The notes under the pieces were generated by a model, which was not told the DNA's origin, did not search any database, and saw only the letters and a program-made list of their open reading frames with translations. The position numbers were made by a program, and so were the translations under genes. From contig JAKPMW010000058.1 of assembly GCA_029548715.1 (NCBI GenBank), positions 1 through 11,063 of the forward strand: a DNA stretch of 11,063 nt, written 5' to 3'. Shown one piece after another: positions 1 through 6,347 of the stretch. Origin of the DNA: Spirochaetota bacterium (GTDB lineage Bacteria > Spirochaetota > JAGLSM01 > JAKPMW01). The first letter of the stretch is position 1, and each line of letters opens with the position of its first letter.

Positions 1-210
1 ACCATCGACGTTGACGAAAACATCAAAGCTGGCCTGTGTTCCGGTCACAGTCATGGGCTGCATGACCATCACGCGATGGGAAGGAACGGTAAAGTACTCT
101 TCCATCTTGCGGCCATTGACCTCAATTTTGCCGGATCCGGCAACAATGCGAACACGGGCCACGGAGCACTTCCTCCGTCCGGTTGCCCAGGTAAAGTTTT
201 TTTCAGCCAC
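1..210 (-). CDS. rpsI: 30S ribosomal protein S9, N-terminal part (cut by window edge)
   Basis: Structural protein of the small ribosomal subunit; its C-terminal tail, outside this window, normally reaches the tRNA sites. The visible 70 residues begin MAEKNFTWATGRRKCSVARV and continue with GSGKIEVNGRKMEEYF, the typical S9 N-terminal pattern (TGRRK-x-SVARV, then GxGKIxVNG). The start is GTG at 208-210, chosen because an AGGAGG Shine-Dalgarno lies six bases upstream and the S9 homology begins there. It lies 14 bases after the rplM stop, the conserved L13-S9 operon order, so it should be co-transcribed with rplM from upstream. The reading frame is open to the window edge; roughly half the usual 130-residue protein is missing only because the window ends. 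Identification is secure. Confidence 0.96.
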   Translation of the reverse strand, partial: MAEKNFTWATGRRKCSVARVRIVAGSGKIEVNGRKMEEYFTVPSHRVMVMQPMTVTGTQASFDVFVNVDG

Positions 211-216
211 GGAAAT

Positions 217-222
217 CCTCCT
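217..222 (-). promoter_or_regulatory. Ribosome binding site of rpsI
   Basis: On the minus strand this reads AGGAGG, a perfect Shine-Dalgarno core, six bases before the GTG start of rpsI. It decides the GTG start, since no ATG is available at the point where S9 homology begins. It lies in the short gap after the rplM stop codon. Confidence 0.85.
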
Positions 223-224
223 GC

Positions 225-656
225 TCAGGCCTTGATCTCGAGTTTTTGGGGCTTCTGTGCGGCATGCTCATGCTCGGCACCGCGATAGACGCGCAGGTTG
301 CGCATGATCTTGCGACCGAGCGGCCCTTTGGGAAGCATCCCCTTGATGGCATTGGTGATGACACGCTCAGGATCGCTCGCGAGGAGCTTGTCCAGATCGA
401 CTGTCTTCATCCCGCCCGGGTAACCGCTGTAGCTATGGTATTTTTTTGCCAGTCTGTCGCCAGTAAACGCAATCTTCTCGGCGTTAATGACAATCACGTT
501 ATCCCCACAATCCATGTAGGGAGTAAAGTCGGGCCGATTCTTGCCGCGCAGGACGGACGCGACATTTGTTGCCAGACGGCCAAGGATCACACCTTCGGCG
601 TCCACGATATACCACTTCTTGTTGATGTCCTTCTCTTTAAGCGTAAAGGTCTTCAT
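225..656 (-). CDS. rplM: 50S ribosomal protein L13
   Basis: Early-assembling protein of the large ribosomal subunit that binds 23S rRNA. The 143-residue product has the normal family length. Family hallmarks are WYIVDAEGVILGRLAT near residues 15-30, the RPDFTPYMDCGDNVIVINAEK block around 41-61, YHSYSGYPGG at 73-82, and the L13 signature IKGMLPKGPLGRKIMRNLRVY at about 104-124, followed by the HEHAAQKP tail. The ATG at 654-656 is the only sensible start, but the Shine-Dalgarno is weak: a purine-rich GAAGAG about six bases upstream, with AGGA almost touching the ATG. That would suit a controlled start. It is the first gene of the L13-S9 operon, with a candidate promoter at 720-748 and a leader hairpin at 686-705. 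In some bacteria L13 represses its own operon through the leader; that is not demonstrable here. Confidence 0.98.
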   Translation of the reverse strand: MKTFTLKEKDINKKWYIVDAEGVILGRLATNVASVLRGKNRPDFTPYMDCGDNVIVINAEKIAFTGDRLAKKYHSYSGYPGGMKTVDLDKLLASDPERVITNAIKGMLPKGPLGRKIMRNLRVYRGAEHEHAAQKPQKLEIKA

Positions 657-685
657 GTCCTGCTCTTCGAGTTATTAAAAGTACA

Positions 686-705
686 GTGCGCGCATGCCGC
701 GACAC
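686..705 (-). promoter_or_regulatory. Leader hairpin upstream of rplM
   Basis: On the minus strand the leader RNA reads GTGtCGCGgcatgCGCGCAC, which can fold into seven base pairs with one bulged T and a five-base loop. It sits about 30 bases before the rplM start and shortly after the transcription start expected from the promoter at 720-748. No T-run follows directly, so it does not look like a terminator. A role in autogenous control of the L13-S9 operon is an inference from position and from what is known of ribosomal protein leaders; a chance GC-rich hairpin is also possible. Confidence 0.4.
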
Positions 706-719
706 GTTTCCAGACTCCA

Positions 720-748
720 AAGATAGGGGGAAGCAGGCCTGCCGGCAA
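720..748 (-). promoter_or_regulatory. Candidate sigma-70-type promoter for rplM-rpsI
   Basis: On the minus strand TTGCCG (743-748) and TATCTT (720-725) are separated by exactly 17 bases, four of six matches to each consensus hexamer. It points at rplM and would give a leader of roughly 55 bases. The spacer contains the perfect 10-base palindrome GCAGGCCTGC (733-742), which could be an operator or chance. It is the best hexamer pair I found in the gap between argH and rplM. Confidence 0.45.
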
Positions 749-797
749 CGATTATTTTGCCGCAGAACCGAATTTTTCGCCTGCCCCGCCCAGCTTG

Positions 798-2153
798 TCA
801 CCATGGTGACAGGAGACGATCCAGAAGTCCCTCTTCCCGCGCACGCGCCTGACGGATTACCCCTGCCTGCCCTTCGATGCGACCCCTGACCGCGTCCAGT
901 GCCGGGTTGGCCGGGGTTCCCGGAGTTGCTCCCACATCAGGCACCACCCCAGCAGAGGGGACAACGACCTCGTCGAGCTGATCCTTGACCTTCCGGTAGG
1001 CATCCCTGAAAGGGGTCCCCCCTTCGACAAGGCGAAACACCTCGTCGGTTGCATAGATATCAGGACTCAGGGCAGCCAGCATGCGCTCCCTTTTGGGCGT
1101 CATCCCGCCCAAAAGCGCCCCCACGATCGCCAGGGCGCCCTCAGCGTGGGCAAAAGCGTCAATGATGGGCTTTTTCGTCTCCTGCAGATCACGCGCATAC
1201 CCCGAAGGCAAGCCCCCGGGAATGGACTTGACCAGCTGTTCACAGGCCTGGACAGTCCGCACCCTGGCCCTGAGGAGTTCCATGATGTCGAGATTCTTTT
1301 TTTGGGGCATGATGGACGAACCGGTCGTCAGCCGTTTTTCCACCTCGAAAAAGTCGTACTCCGCCGTGGTAAAGAGCAGCATGTCCGTGGCAAAGCGCCC
1401 AAGGGTCATCATCAGTCCACTGACGGCCGCAAGAGCCATCCCCTCGATCCGCCCGCGTGAGTTCTGGCAGTGGATCGGATTGTACTGGACACGGGAAAAG
1501 CCGAGCAGGGCAGCCGTCATTTCCCGATCAATCCCGAGACTGACACCATAGCCGGCCCCCGAGCCAAGCGGACAGGCATCCGCTGCCCCGTACTGGGCAT
1601 ACAACTGGGCCGCGTCGTCCACCAATGCCTCGGCGAAGGCTCCGGCCCAGAGCGCAACCGATGAAGGCATGGCCCGCTGCATGTGGGTATACCCCGGCAT
1701 TGCGATATCGCTGTAGCGCCGGGCCCAGGCGTCAAAGGCCCCGGCCAGCGCCAGTGCCTCGTCAGCCAGACAAACCAGCCTGAGGCGGATAAACAGGCGC
1801 ATGTCAGTCAGCACCTGATCGTTCCGGCTGCGCCCGGTATGGATCCGCCGGCCGGGCTCGCCGATGGCCGCGGTTACCGTGGTCTCAATCCGGGTGTGAA
1901 CGTCCTCGTCCTCAGGCTGAATGACAAAGCGGCCCTGGCGCCAAAGCTCCCGGATTGTGGCCAGCTCACCCAGGATGGCATCCCGCTCGGACTCCGCAAG
2001 ATACCCGCAGGCGGCCAGCATGCGCACATGGGCGGCATTGGTCGCGAGGTCCTGTCCGATGATGTGAGTATCCAAAACAGCGTCATCCGCCGCCGTGTAT
2101 TCCGCCACTGCCCGGTCGGCCTCAACGCCGCCGCCCTCCCAGAGTCGTGCCAT
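798..2153 (-). CDS. argH: Argininosuccinate lyase
   Basis: Cytosolic enzyme of the last step of arginine synthesis, splitting argininosuccinate into arginine and fumarate. The 451-residue product is of normal length for the aspartase/fumarase superfamily. Visible motifs are IHTGRSRNDQVLTD (104-117), GYTHMQ (154-159) with the expected general-acid histidine H157, and the signature GSSIMPQKKN (278-287) whose serine pair carries the catalytic base; GYARDLQETK (318-327) is also typical. Two departures are seen. The N-terminus is MARLWEGGG rather than LWGGRF, as in a divergent ArgH branch, and the usual proline after KKN is leucine (L288). The start ATG at 2151-2153 has an AAGGA Shine-Dalgarno six bases upstream; the frame stays open 38 codons further but that part lacks homology and runs into the preceding gene. 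It lies 61 bases after the PilZ gene. The function is confident. Confidence 0.95.
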   Translation of the reverse strand: MARLWEGGGVEADRAVAEYTAADDAVLDTHIIGQDLATNAAHVRMLAACGYLAESERDAILGELATIRELWRQGRFVIQPEDEDVHTRIETTVTAAIGEPGRRIHTGRSRNDQVLTDMRLFIRLRLVCLADEALALAGAFDAWARRYSDIAMPGYTHMQRAMPSSVALWAGAFAEALVDDAAQLYAQYGAADACPLGSGAGYGVSLGIDREMTAALLGFSRVQYNPIHCQNSRGRIEGMALAAVSGLMMTLGRFATDMLLFTTAEYDFFEVEKRLTTGSSIMPQKKNLDIMELLRARVRTVQACEQLVKSIPGGLPSGYARDLQETKKPIIDAFAHAEGALAIVGALLGGMTPKRERMLAALSPDIYATDEVFRLVEGGTPFRDAYRKVKDQLDEVVVPSAGVVPDVGATPGTPANPALDAVRGRIEGQAGVIRQARAREEGLLDRLLSPW

Positions 2154-2159
2154 GACCCG

Positions 2160-2164
2160 TCCTT
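2160..2164 (-). promoter_or_regulatory. Ribosome binding site of argH
   Basis: AAGGA on the minus strand, six bases before the ATG at 2151-2153. It supports the internal start that gives MARLWEGGG at the N-terminus over the longer open frame reaching back into the upstream PilZ gene. Confidence 0.7.
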
Positions 2165-2214
2165 GTGCATGTATTCCGTCAGACAACCAGCTTTTTGTCC
2201 AAACAGTCCGCCCG

Positions 2215-2976
2215 CTACCTGATCCTGCGCTGTTCACCAAACGGCTGACCCGCCTGGCGCAGCACACTCTCGACCAGATCAGTCTCGATCAGGAGCTTGA
2301 GAAACTGCTGGGGCGCTCGCGACATCTCCTCAAACCTGAGGGCAAACCCACGCGGGCGCTCAGGGACATCGTTGGCCTGATTGATCCAGACCACCCGGCC
2401 CTTGACGAGAAAAATACAGTCAGGCAGCGTGATCTCAAAGAGCCACGTGCTGTCCTTTTCGACTTCAACCCGGCTGGAGGCGATATAGGCACCGTTGGCC
2501 GACAGCGAGACCACCTCGGCCAGACGCACGGTCCCGGGGATCTTCTGGTCCAGGGCATCATGTGCATACAGATTGGCCCGCAGACGCCAGGCCACGCGAT
2601 GCTCACTGCGCCGCTCCCCCTCCTTGTTGTCGAGGAGCAGCAGCTTTTGGGCCAGATCCGCCACGCTTTCGTGGACATACCCGATCCCCGAACGTGTCAC
2701 GGGGATATCCACCCGCAGACGGTCAATGGCTGCCTCGGACTCGGCGACCAGGAAGCAGCCATACATCGGGTTGATGGAGCGCAGGCGGACGAGGAGCCGG
2801 CGGATCACGCCCGGATCCTCGACAAACAGGACGATTGCATCCGTGTCCGCATGCTGGATATAGGCACGCAGGCAGTCCTCGGCTGACTGCGTCACGATAC
2901 TGACAATCCCGGCATCCTCAAACCCGGCTCGCAACGGCGCAAACCGGCCAGCCGCATCCAGCACAATTGTCTTCAT
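2215..2976 (-). CDS. Receiver-like/PilZ domain protein with degenerate phosphoacceptor site
   Basis: A 253-residue cytosolic two-domain protein. Residues 1-115 follow the alternating strand/helix layout of a response-regulator receiver: MKTIVLD as strand 1, DAIVLF (46-51) as strand 3, CFLVAES (74-80) as strand 4. The phosphoacceptor position holds F51, the strand-1 acidic pair is reduced to D7, and the strand-5 lysine is absent, so phosphorylation is unlikely. Residues 120-235 form a PilZ domain, a family that binds cyclic di-GMP. The RxxxR motif is present (R123-S-E-H-R127), but the D/N-x-S-x-x-G motif reads SLSANG (157-162), with serine replacing the acidic or amide residue. Binding could be kept or weakened. 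Targets are unknown. It is divergent from the lipoprotein gene and runs toward argH, with which it may share a transcript. Start ATG at 2974-2976 follows a G-rich stretch rather than a strong Shine-Dalgarno. Confidence 0.82.
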   Translation of the reverse strand: MKTIVLDAAGRFAPLRAGFEDAGIVSIVTQSAEDCLRAYIQHADTDAIVLFVEDPGVIRRLLVRLRSINPMYGCFLVAESEAAIDRLRVDIPVTRSGIGYVHESVADLAQKLLLLDNKEGERRSEHRVAWRLRANLYAHDALDQKIPGTVRLAEVVSLSANGAYIASSRVEVEKDSTWLFEITLPDCIFLVKGRVVWINQANDVPERPRGFALRFEEMSRAPQQFLKLLIETDLVESVLRQAGQPFGEQRRIR

Positions 2977-3086
2977 TCAGCCCCCCGCCAGTGGGAGACC
3001 GGCCGCCCCGGAAATACGCACTCGTGGCTGCGCGGTCACTACCTTAGTATGGTACACAGTAGAATATGCCTGCACGGAGCCGTACA
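2977..3086. promoter_or_regulatory. Divergent intergenic promoter region
   Basis: These 110 bases separate the start of the PilZ gene (minus strand) from the start of the lipoprotein gene (plus strand) and should hold promoters for both. On the plus strand TAGAAT at 3060-3065 matches five of six bases of a -10 element and would give a leader of about 15 bases, but no good -35 lies 16-18 bases upstream. On the minus strand GTGACC (3034-3039) and TATTTC (3011-3016) are 17 bases apart, a weak match. No strong operator-like repeat is visible. Confidence 0.4.
3075..3079 (+). promoter_or_regulatory. Ribosome binding site of the propeller lipoprotein
   Basis: CGGAG seven bases before the ATG at 3087. 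The in-frame ATG at 3066 has no Shine-Dalgarno and would add seven residues ahead of the lipoprotein signal, so this site favours the 3087 start. Confidence 0.65.
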
Positions 3087-4223
3087 ATGCAATACGAAAA
3101 ACTCACCCTGGCCGGGGTCATGGCCTGCTGCCTCGTCCTCCTTGCCGGTTGCGGAAGCAGTACGGGCGGAAGCGCCATCCATTCAACCCCAGCGCCCACT
3201 GCAGAACTCCCTGCCACAGGCAGCCAGCCGCACTGGACCCCCCTCGCCCGCCCGGCCACACGCCTGCACCGTCCGCTCGGCCTGATCAAGACCGCCCGCT
3301 GGCCCAAGGAGTCCGTCTTTTCACCGGACGGGCGCTACGTGATCGCCACCCCCATCGGGGACATCCGCAGCCTGCTCCAGATCTGGCGTCTGGCGGACAT
3401 GAAGCTCATCCACGAAATCACCGTCCCGGGCAGCACGGACATCACGGGAGCCGTCGAGGGTGTCTTTACCCATGACGGAAGCGAGTTCTGGTTTTCACGG
3501 ATGACGACCGCCGAGATCTATGTCATTTCGATGAAAGATTTTTCCCTCAAGAAGCGTATCCCAACCGGGGGCGTCTGGTCCAAGGTCATCGAGTTCTCCC
3601 CGGACGGCAGTCTGGCCCTGGTCTCCAACTGGCTCTCCAACGATCTCTCCCTGATCGACACAAGGACCTATGCCCTCATGCGCCGGATACCCACCTGGAC
3701 CAAGGCCCCGCGCGGGATCGCCTGGACACCGGACAACCGCTTTGTCTATGTGATCAGCTTTGATTCGGGCGAAATCATCAAGCTCGAGCGCCCGTCCTTT
3801 CGCGTGATCAAGCGCCATACCACGGGTGGAGCCAACGACCGCCTGCGGATCGACCGCGCCGGGAAATATCTCTACATCGACAACATGGTCCAGTCCTGCG
3901 TCTACGTCTGGGAAGTGGCAAGCGATCGGATCGTGCATACAATTCCGGTCGGCATCAATCCCAACAACGTCCGCCTGAACCATGACGAGAGCCGGCTCTA
4001 CGTCGTCTGCCGCGGACCCAACAATCCGCAGAGCTATCTCCTCCCCAGCCCGAAAAACGGCGAGGTCATGGTCTTTGACGTAAAAAACAAATACAAACTA
4101 CTGGATCGTTTCGAGGGCGGGAACCAGTCGGTCGGCCTGGACCTTTCACGCGACGGACGGCTTCTCGTCTTTTCGAACCTCCAGGACAGCAGCCTGCATC
4201 TCTACCGGGTACTCGATGACTGA
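3087..4223 (+). CDS. Seven-bladed beta-propeller (YVTN/WD40-like) lipoprotein
   Basis: A 378-residue predicted lipoprotein. The signal peptide has K5, a hydrophobic core and the lipobox L19-A-G-C22; glycine at the +2 position fits outer-membrane sorting by the enterobacterial rule, though that rule may not hold in this lineage. A Ser/Pro/Thr-rich tether (about 23-60) precedes seven repeats spaced about 40 residues apart, each with an F/W-S/T-x-D-G-like turn: FSPDGRYV (78), FTHDGSEF (127), FSPDGSLA (170), WTPDNRFV (213), IDRAGKYL (255), LNHDESRL (297) and LSRDGRLL (353). This is a seven-bladed propeller with the last blade probably closed by the N-terminal strand. Such proteins are periplasmic or surface scaffolds, often without catalysis; no active site is recognised and the partner is unknown. 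The alternative start at 3066 lacks a ribosome binding site. The next gene, pabBC, starts 15 bases after its stop, so the two are probably co-transcribed. Confidence 0.85.
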   Translation: MQYEKLTLAGVMACCLVLLAGCGSSTGGSAIHSTPAPTAELPATGSQPHWTPLARPATRLHRPLGLIKTARWPKESVFSPDGRYVIATPIGDIRSLLQIWRLADMKLIHEITVPGSTDITGAVEGVFTHDGSEFWFSRMTTAEIYVISMKDFSLKKRIPTGGVWSKVIEFSPDGSLALVSNWLSNDLSLIDTRTYALMRRIPTWTKAPRGIAWTPDNRFVYVISFDSGEIIKLERPSFRVIKRHTTGGANDRLRIDRAGKYLYIDNMVQSCVYVWEVASDRIVHTIPVGINPNNVRLNHDESRLYVVCRGPNNPQSYLLPSPKNGEVMVFDVKNKYKLLDRFEGGNQSVGLDLSRDGRLLVFSNLQDSSLHLYRVLDD

Positions 4224-4227
4224 GGCC

Positions 4228-4231
4228 GGAG
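4228..4231 (+). promoter_or_regulatory. Ribosome binding site of pabBC, deciding GTG over TTG
   Basis: GGAG lies just after the lipoprotein stop codon. It is seven bases from the GTG at 4239-4241 but only four from the in-frame TTG at 4236-4238, so GTG is the preferred start. The two options differ by one codon. Confidence 0.65.
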
Positions 4232-4238
4232 CTTTTTG

Positions 4239-6347
4239 GTGAACAGTCTCCAGTCCACTGCGGATGGCTTCAGGCAACTCCCGTTGCATCTCCTGCGCAC
4301 GCTGCTCGAAGGGGATTGCCGCCCGGTCCTGCTGCATTCCGCACGCCAGGAGCCAGCCGGGAAGACACGCTCCTATCTCTACGCTCATCCCCTGAAGGAA
4401 CTCTCCGCCGCCCAGCCGGCAGACTGTCCCGCCCTGCTGGACGAGCTGGACCGGGCGCAGGCAGAGGGGCTCTTTGCCGCCGGCTGGCTGACCTGGGAGT
4501 TCGGTCACGCCATCCTGCCCGAGACAGGACCGCCGGCGGCCTGGCCCGAAGGAGACCTGGCCTGGTTTGGCCTCTATCGCGAACGCCTGGTCTTTGACCA
4601 TGAGAGCGGGACGTTTCTTGATCCCTTCCCGTCCTGGGCCCGGGAGACCGTCAGCGCGTGCAACCTCAATGCCACGATGTCAGGCCCGGACGGATACGGC
4701 ATGCGTCCCTGCCGGCCTTTAATCACGCCGGCAGAGTACCGTGATGCAGTCGATGCGATACGTGAAGGCATCGTGGAGGGCCACTACTACCAGGTCAACC
4801 AGACCTTTCGCTGCGAACTTGCTCTCGACTCCGACATGACCGGATTGTACGCACACTGCAGCGGGCGGCAGCCTGTTCCCCATGCCGCCTGGATCGACAA
4901 CGGCAGGACCCGCATCCTCTCTTTTTCTCCCGAGCTCTTTTTCCGCACTGCGGCAAAAAGAATCACGGTCCGTCCGATGAAGGGCACCGCCCCCCGGGGG
5001 GACACCCCTGAAGCCGATGCCAGCGCCGCCCGGACCCTTGCCGCCTGTTCAAAAAACCGGGCGGAAAACGCGATGATCGTCGATTTGCTGCGCAACGATC
5101 TGGGCCGGATCGCCCGGCCCGGCTCGGTCAGCGTCCCCCGCCTGTTTTCGGTAGAGACACACCCCACCCTGCACCAGATGACCTCGACTGTGACGGCGCT
5201 CATCAGGGATGATGTCAGCCCGGGAGCCATCATCCGGGCCCTCTTCCCCTGCGGCTCGGTTGCCGGCGCCCCCAAGATCCGGGCCATGCGCGAGATTGCC
5301 CGCCTGGAGACCACAGCCCGCGGGATCTATTGCGGAGCCATCGGCCATATCGCAGCGGATGGGGATGCCTGCTTTTCGGTCGCAATCCGGACCCTGGTCA
5401 TGCAGAGCCCCCATGCCGCTGCAGGTTCGCAGGCGACGGTCACGGGCGGGCTGAGCACCCCCCTGCCGGTACAACCCGGTTCTGCCGGGCCGCCCGCTGT
5501 TCCCCGGACAGATCAGCCCGAAGCCATGGACATATCGATGCAACCCATTCCACCGAGGGCGAAACCCGCCCCAGTAACCGCCCGCTTCGGAATCGGGAGC
5601 GGTATCGTCTACGACTCCCAGCCCGAAAGCGAATATGATGAGTGTCTCCTCAAGGCGGATTTTTTCTGCAGACCGGACCCGGCCCTGCGCCCGGGCCTGA
5701 TCGAAACCATACGGGCGGACCGGGCGGGCCTGCCGGGACTTGCGCTCACAACCGCCACCGCACCGCTGCCCCTGCTCGAATTCCATCTGGACCGGCTCTT
5801 CACCTCGACCGGACGTCTGGGGATCGTCCCACACGACTCGCGGGACGACCTGCGCAAACGGCTTCTTGAGCTCGCCGCCTCGATCGACCTGCCCGCCAGG
5901 ATCCGGCTGACACTTTCTCCCGACGGGCGTGCCGCCATCTCGCAGCAGCACCTGCCGCAAGCGGACACCCGCAGCAGGATCATCCTCTCCCCCTGGCGCC
6001 TTCCGGGCGGGACGCACCTGAGCGACATGAAGACTGCGGCCCGTCAGTGGTATGCCGTGTCCCACGCCGGACTCGATCCGGCCTGCGATCTGGATCTGGT
6101 CTTTGCCAATGTCCACAACGAGATGGTGGAAGGCTGCATCACCAATCTCTGGGTCAGGCGGGGAGAATACCTTGTCACACCGCCGCTTTCGTCGGGAGCC
6201 CTGGCCGGAGTGGCTCGCCGCTTCCTGCTCGAGACACGGAACGACTGTATCGAAGACAGGATACCACTGGAAGAATTCATGGCAGCCGACGGGATCTGGC
6301 TGAGCAACGCCGTCATCGGCCTGCGCCGGGTGTATCTGGCATCCTGA
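4239..6347 (+). CDS. pabBC: Aminodeoxychorismate synthase component I fused to aminodeoxychorismate lyase (PabB-PabC)
   Basis: A 702-residue bifunctional folate-pathway enzyme. The N-terminal half turns chorismate plus ammonia into 4-amino-4-deoxychorismate; the C-terminal half eliminates pyruvate to give p-aminobenzoate. Chorismate-binding domain, about 162-475: YYQVNQT (183-189), SFSPELFF (228-235), PMKGTAPRG (246-254) with the PabB-type active-site lysine K248 (TrpE has alanine there), DLLRNDLGR (282-290), CGSVAGAPK (338-346) and GIGSGIVYDS (451-460). Class IV PLP fold, about 486-702: EFHLDRLFTS (514-523), the PLP lysine K598 in MKTAARQWY, E631 in EMVEGCITN, and TPPLSSGALAGVARR (647-661). 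An unusual Pro/Ala-rich insertion occupies about 389-446. The glutaminase partner PabA is not in the window. The start is GTG; a TTG one codon earlier is less well spaced. The 3' end overlaps the convergent glycosyltransferase gene by 35 bases. Confidence 0.93.
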   Translation: MNSLQSTADGFRQLPLHLLRTLLEGDCRPVLLHSARQEPAGKTRSYLYAHPLKELSAAQPADCPALLDELDRAQAEGLFAAGWLTWEFGHAILPETGPPAAWPEGDLAWFGLYRERLVFDHESGTFLDPFPSWARETVSACNLNATMSGPDGYGMRPCRPLITPAEYRDAVDAIREGIVEGHYYQVNQTFRCELALDSDMTGLYAHCSGRQPVPHAAWIDNGRTRILSFSPELFFRTAAKRITVRPMKGTAPRGDTPEADASAARTLAACSKNRAENAMIVDLLRNDLGRIARPGSVSVPRLFSVETHPTLHQMTSTVTALIRDDVSPGAIIRALFPCGSVAGAPKIRAMREIARLETTARGIYCGAIGHIAADGDACFSVAIRTLVMQSPHAAAGSQATVTGGLSTPLPVQPGSAGPPAVPRTDQPEAMDISMQPIPPRAKPAPVTARFGIGSGIVYDSQPESEYDECLLKADFFCRPDPALRPGLIETIRADRAGLPGLALTTATAPLPLLEFHLDRLFTSTGRLGIVPHDSRDDLRKRLLELAASIDLPARIRLTLSPDGRAAISQQHLPQADTRSRIILSPWRLPGGTHLSDMKTAARQWYAVSHAGLDPACDLDLVFANVHNEMVEGCITNLWVRRGEYLVTPPLSSGALAGVARRFLLETRNDCIEDRIPLEEFMAADGIWLSNAVIGLRRVYLAS

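Noticed and set aside
246..809. Plus-strand open frame of 187 codons opposite rplM
   Set aside because: It is antisense to L13, an unmistakable ribosomal protein, and has no recognisable domain.
2182..2199. Small inverted repeat GACAA-N8-TTGTC between the PilZ gene and argH, considered as a terminator or operator
   Set aside because: Only five pairs, with no T-run following the stem; too weak to call.
2154..2267. 38-codon N-terminal extension of argH
   Set aside because: The extension overlaps the end of the PilZ gene, has no ArgH similarity, and the internal ATG has a well-spaced Shine-Dalgarno.
3040..3054. TACC-N7-GGTA inverted repeat in the divergent promoter region, considered as an operator
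   Set aside because: Four-base arms that do not extend; expected by chance in a gap of this size.
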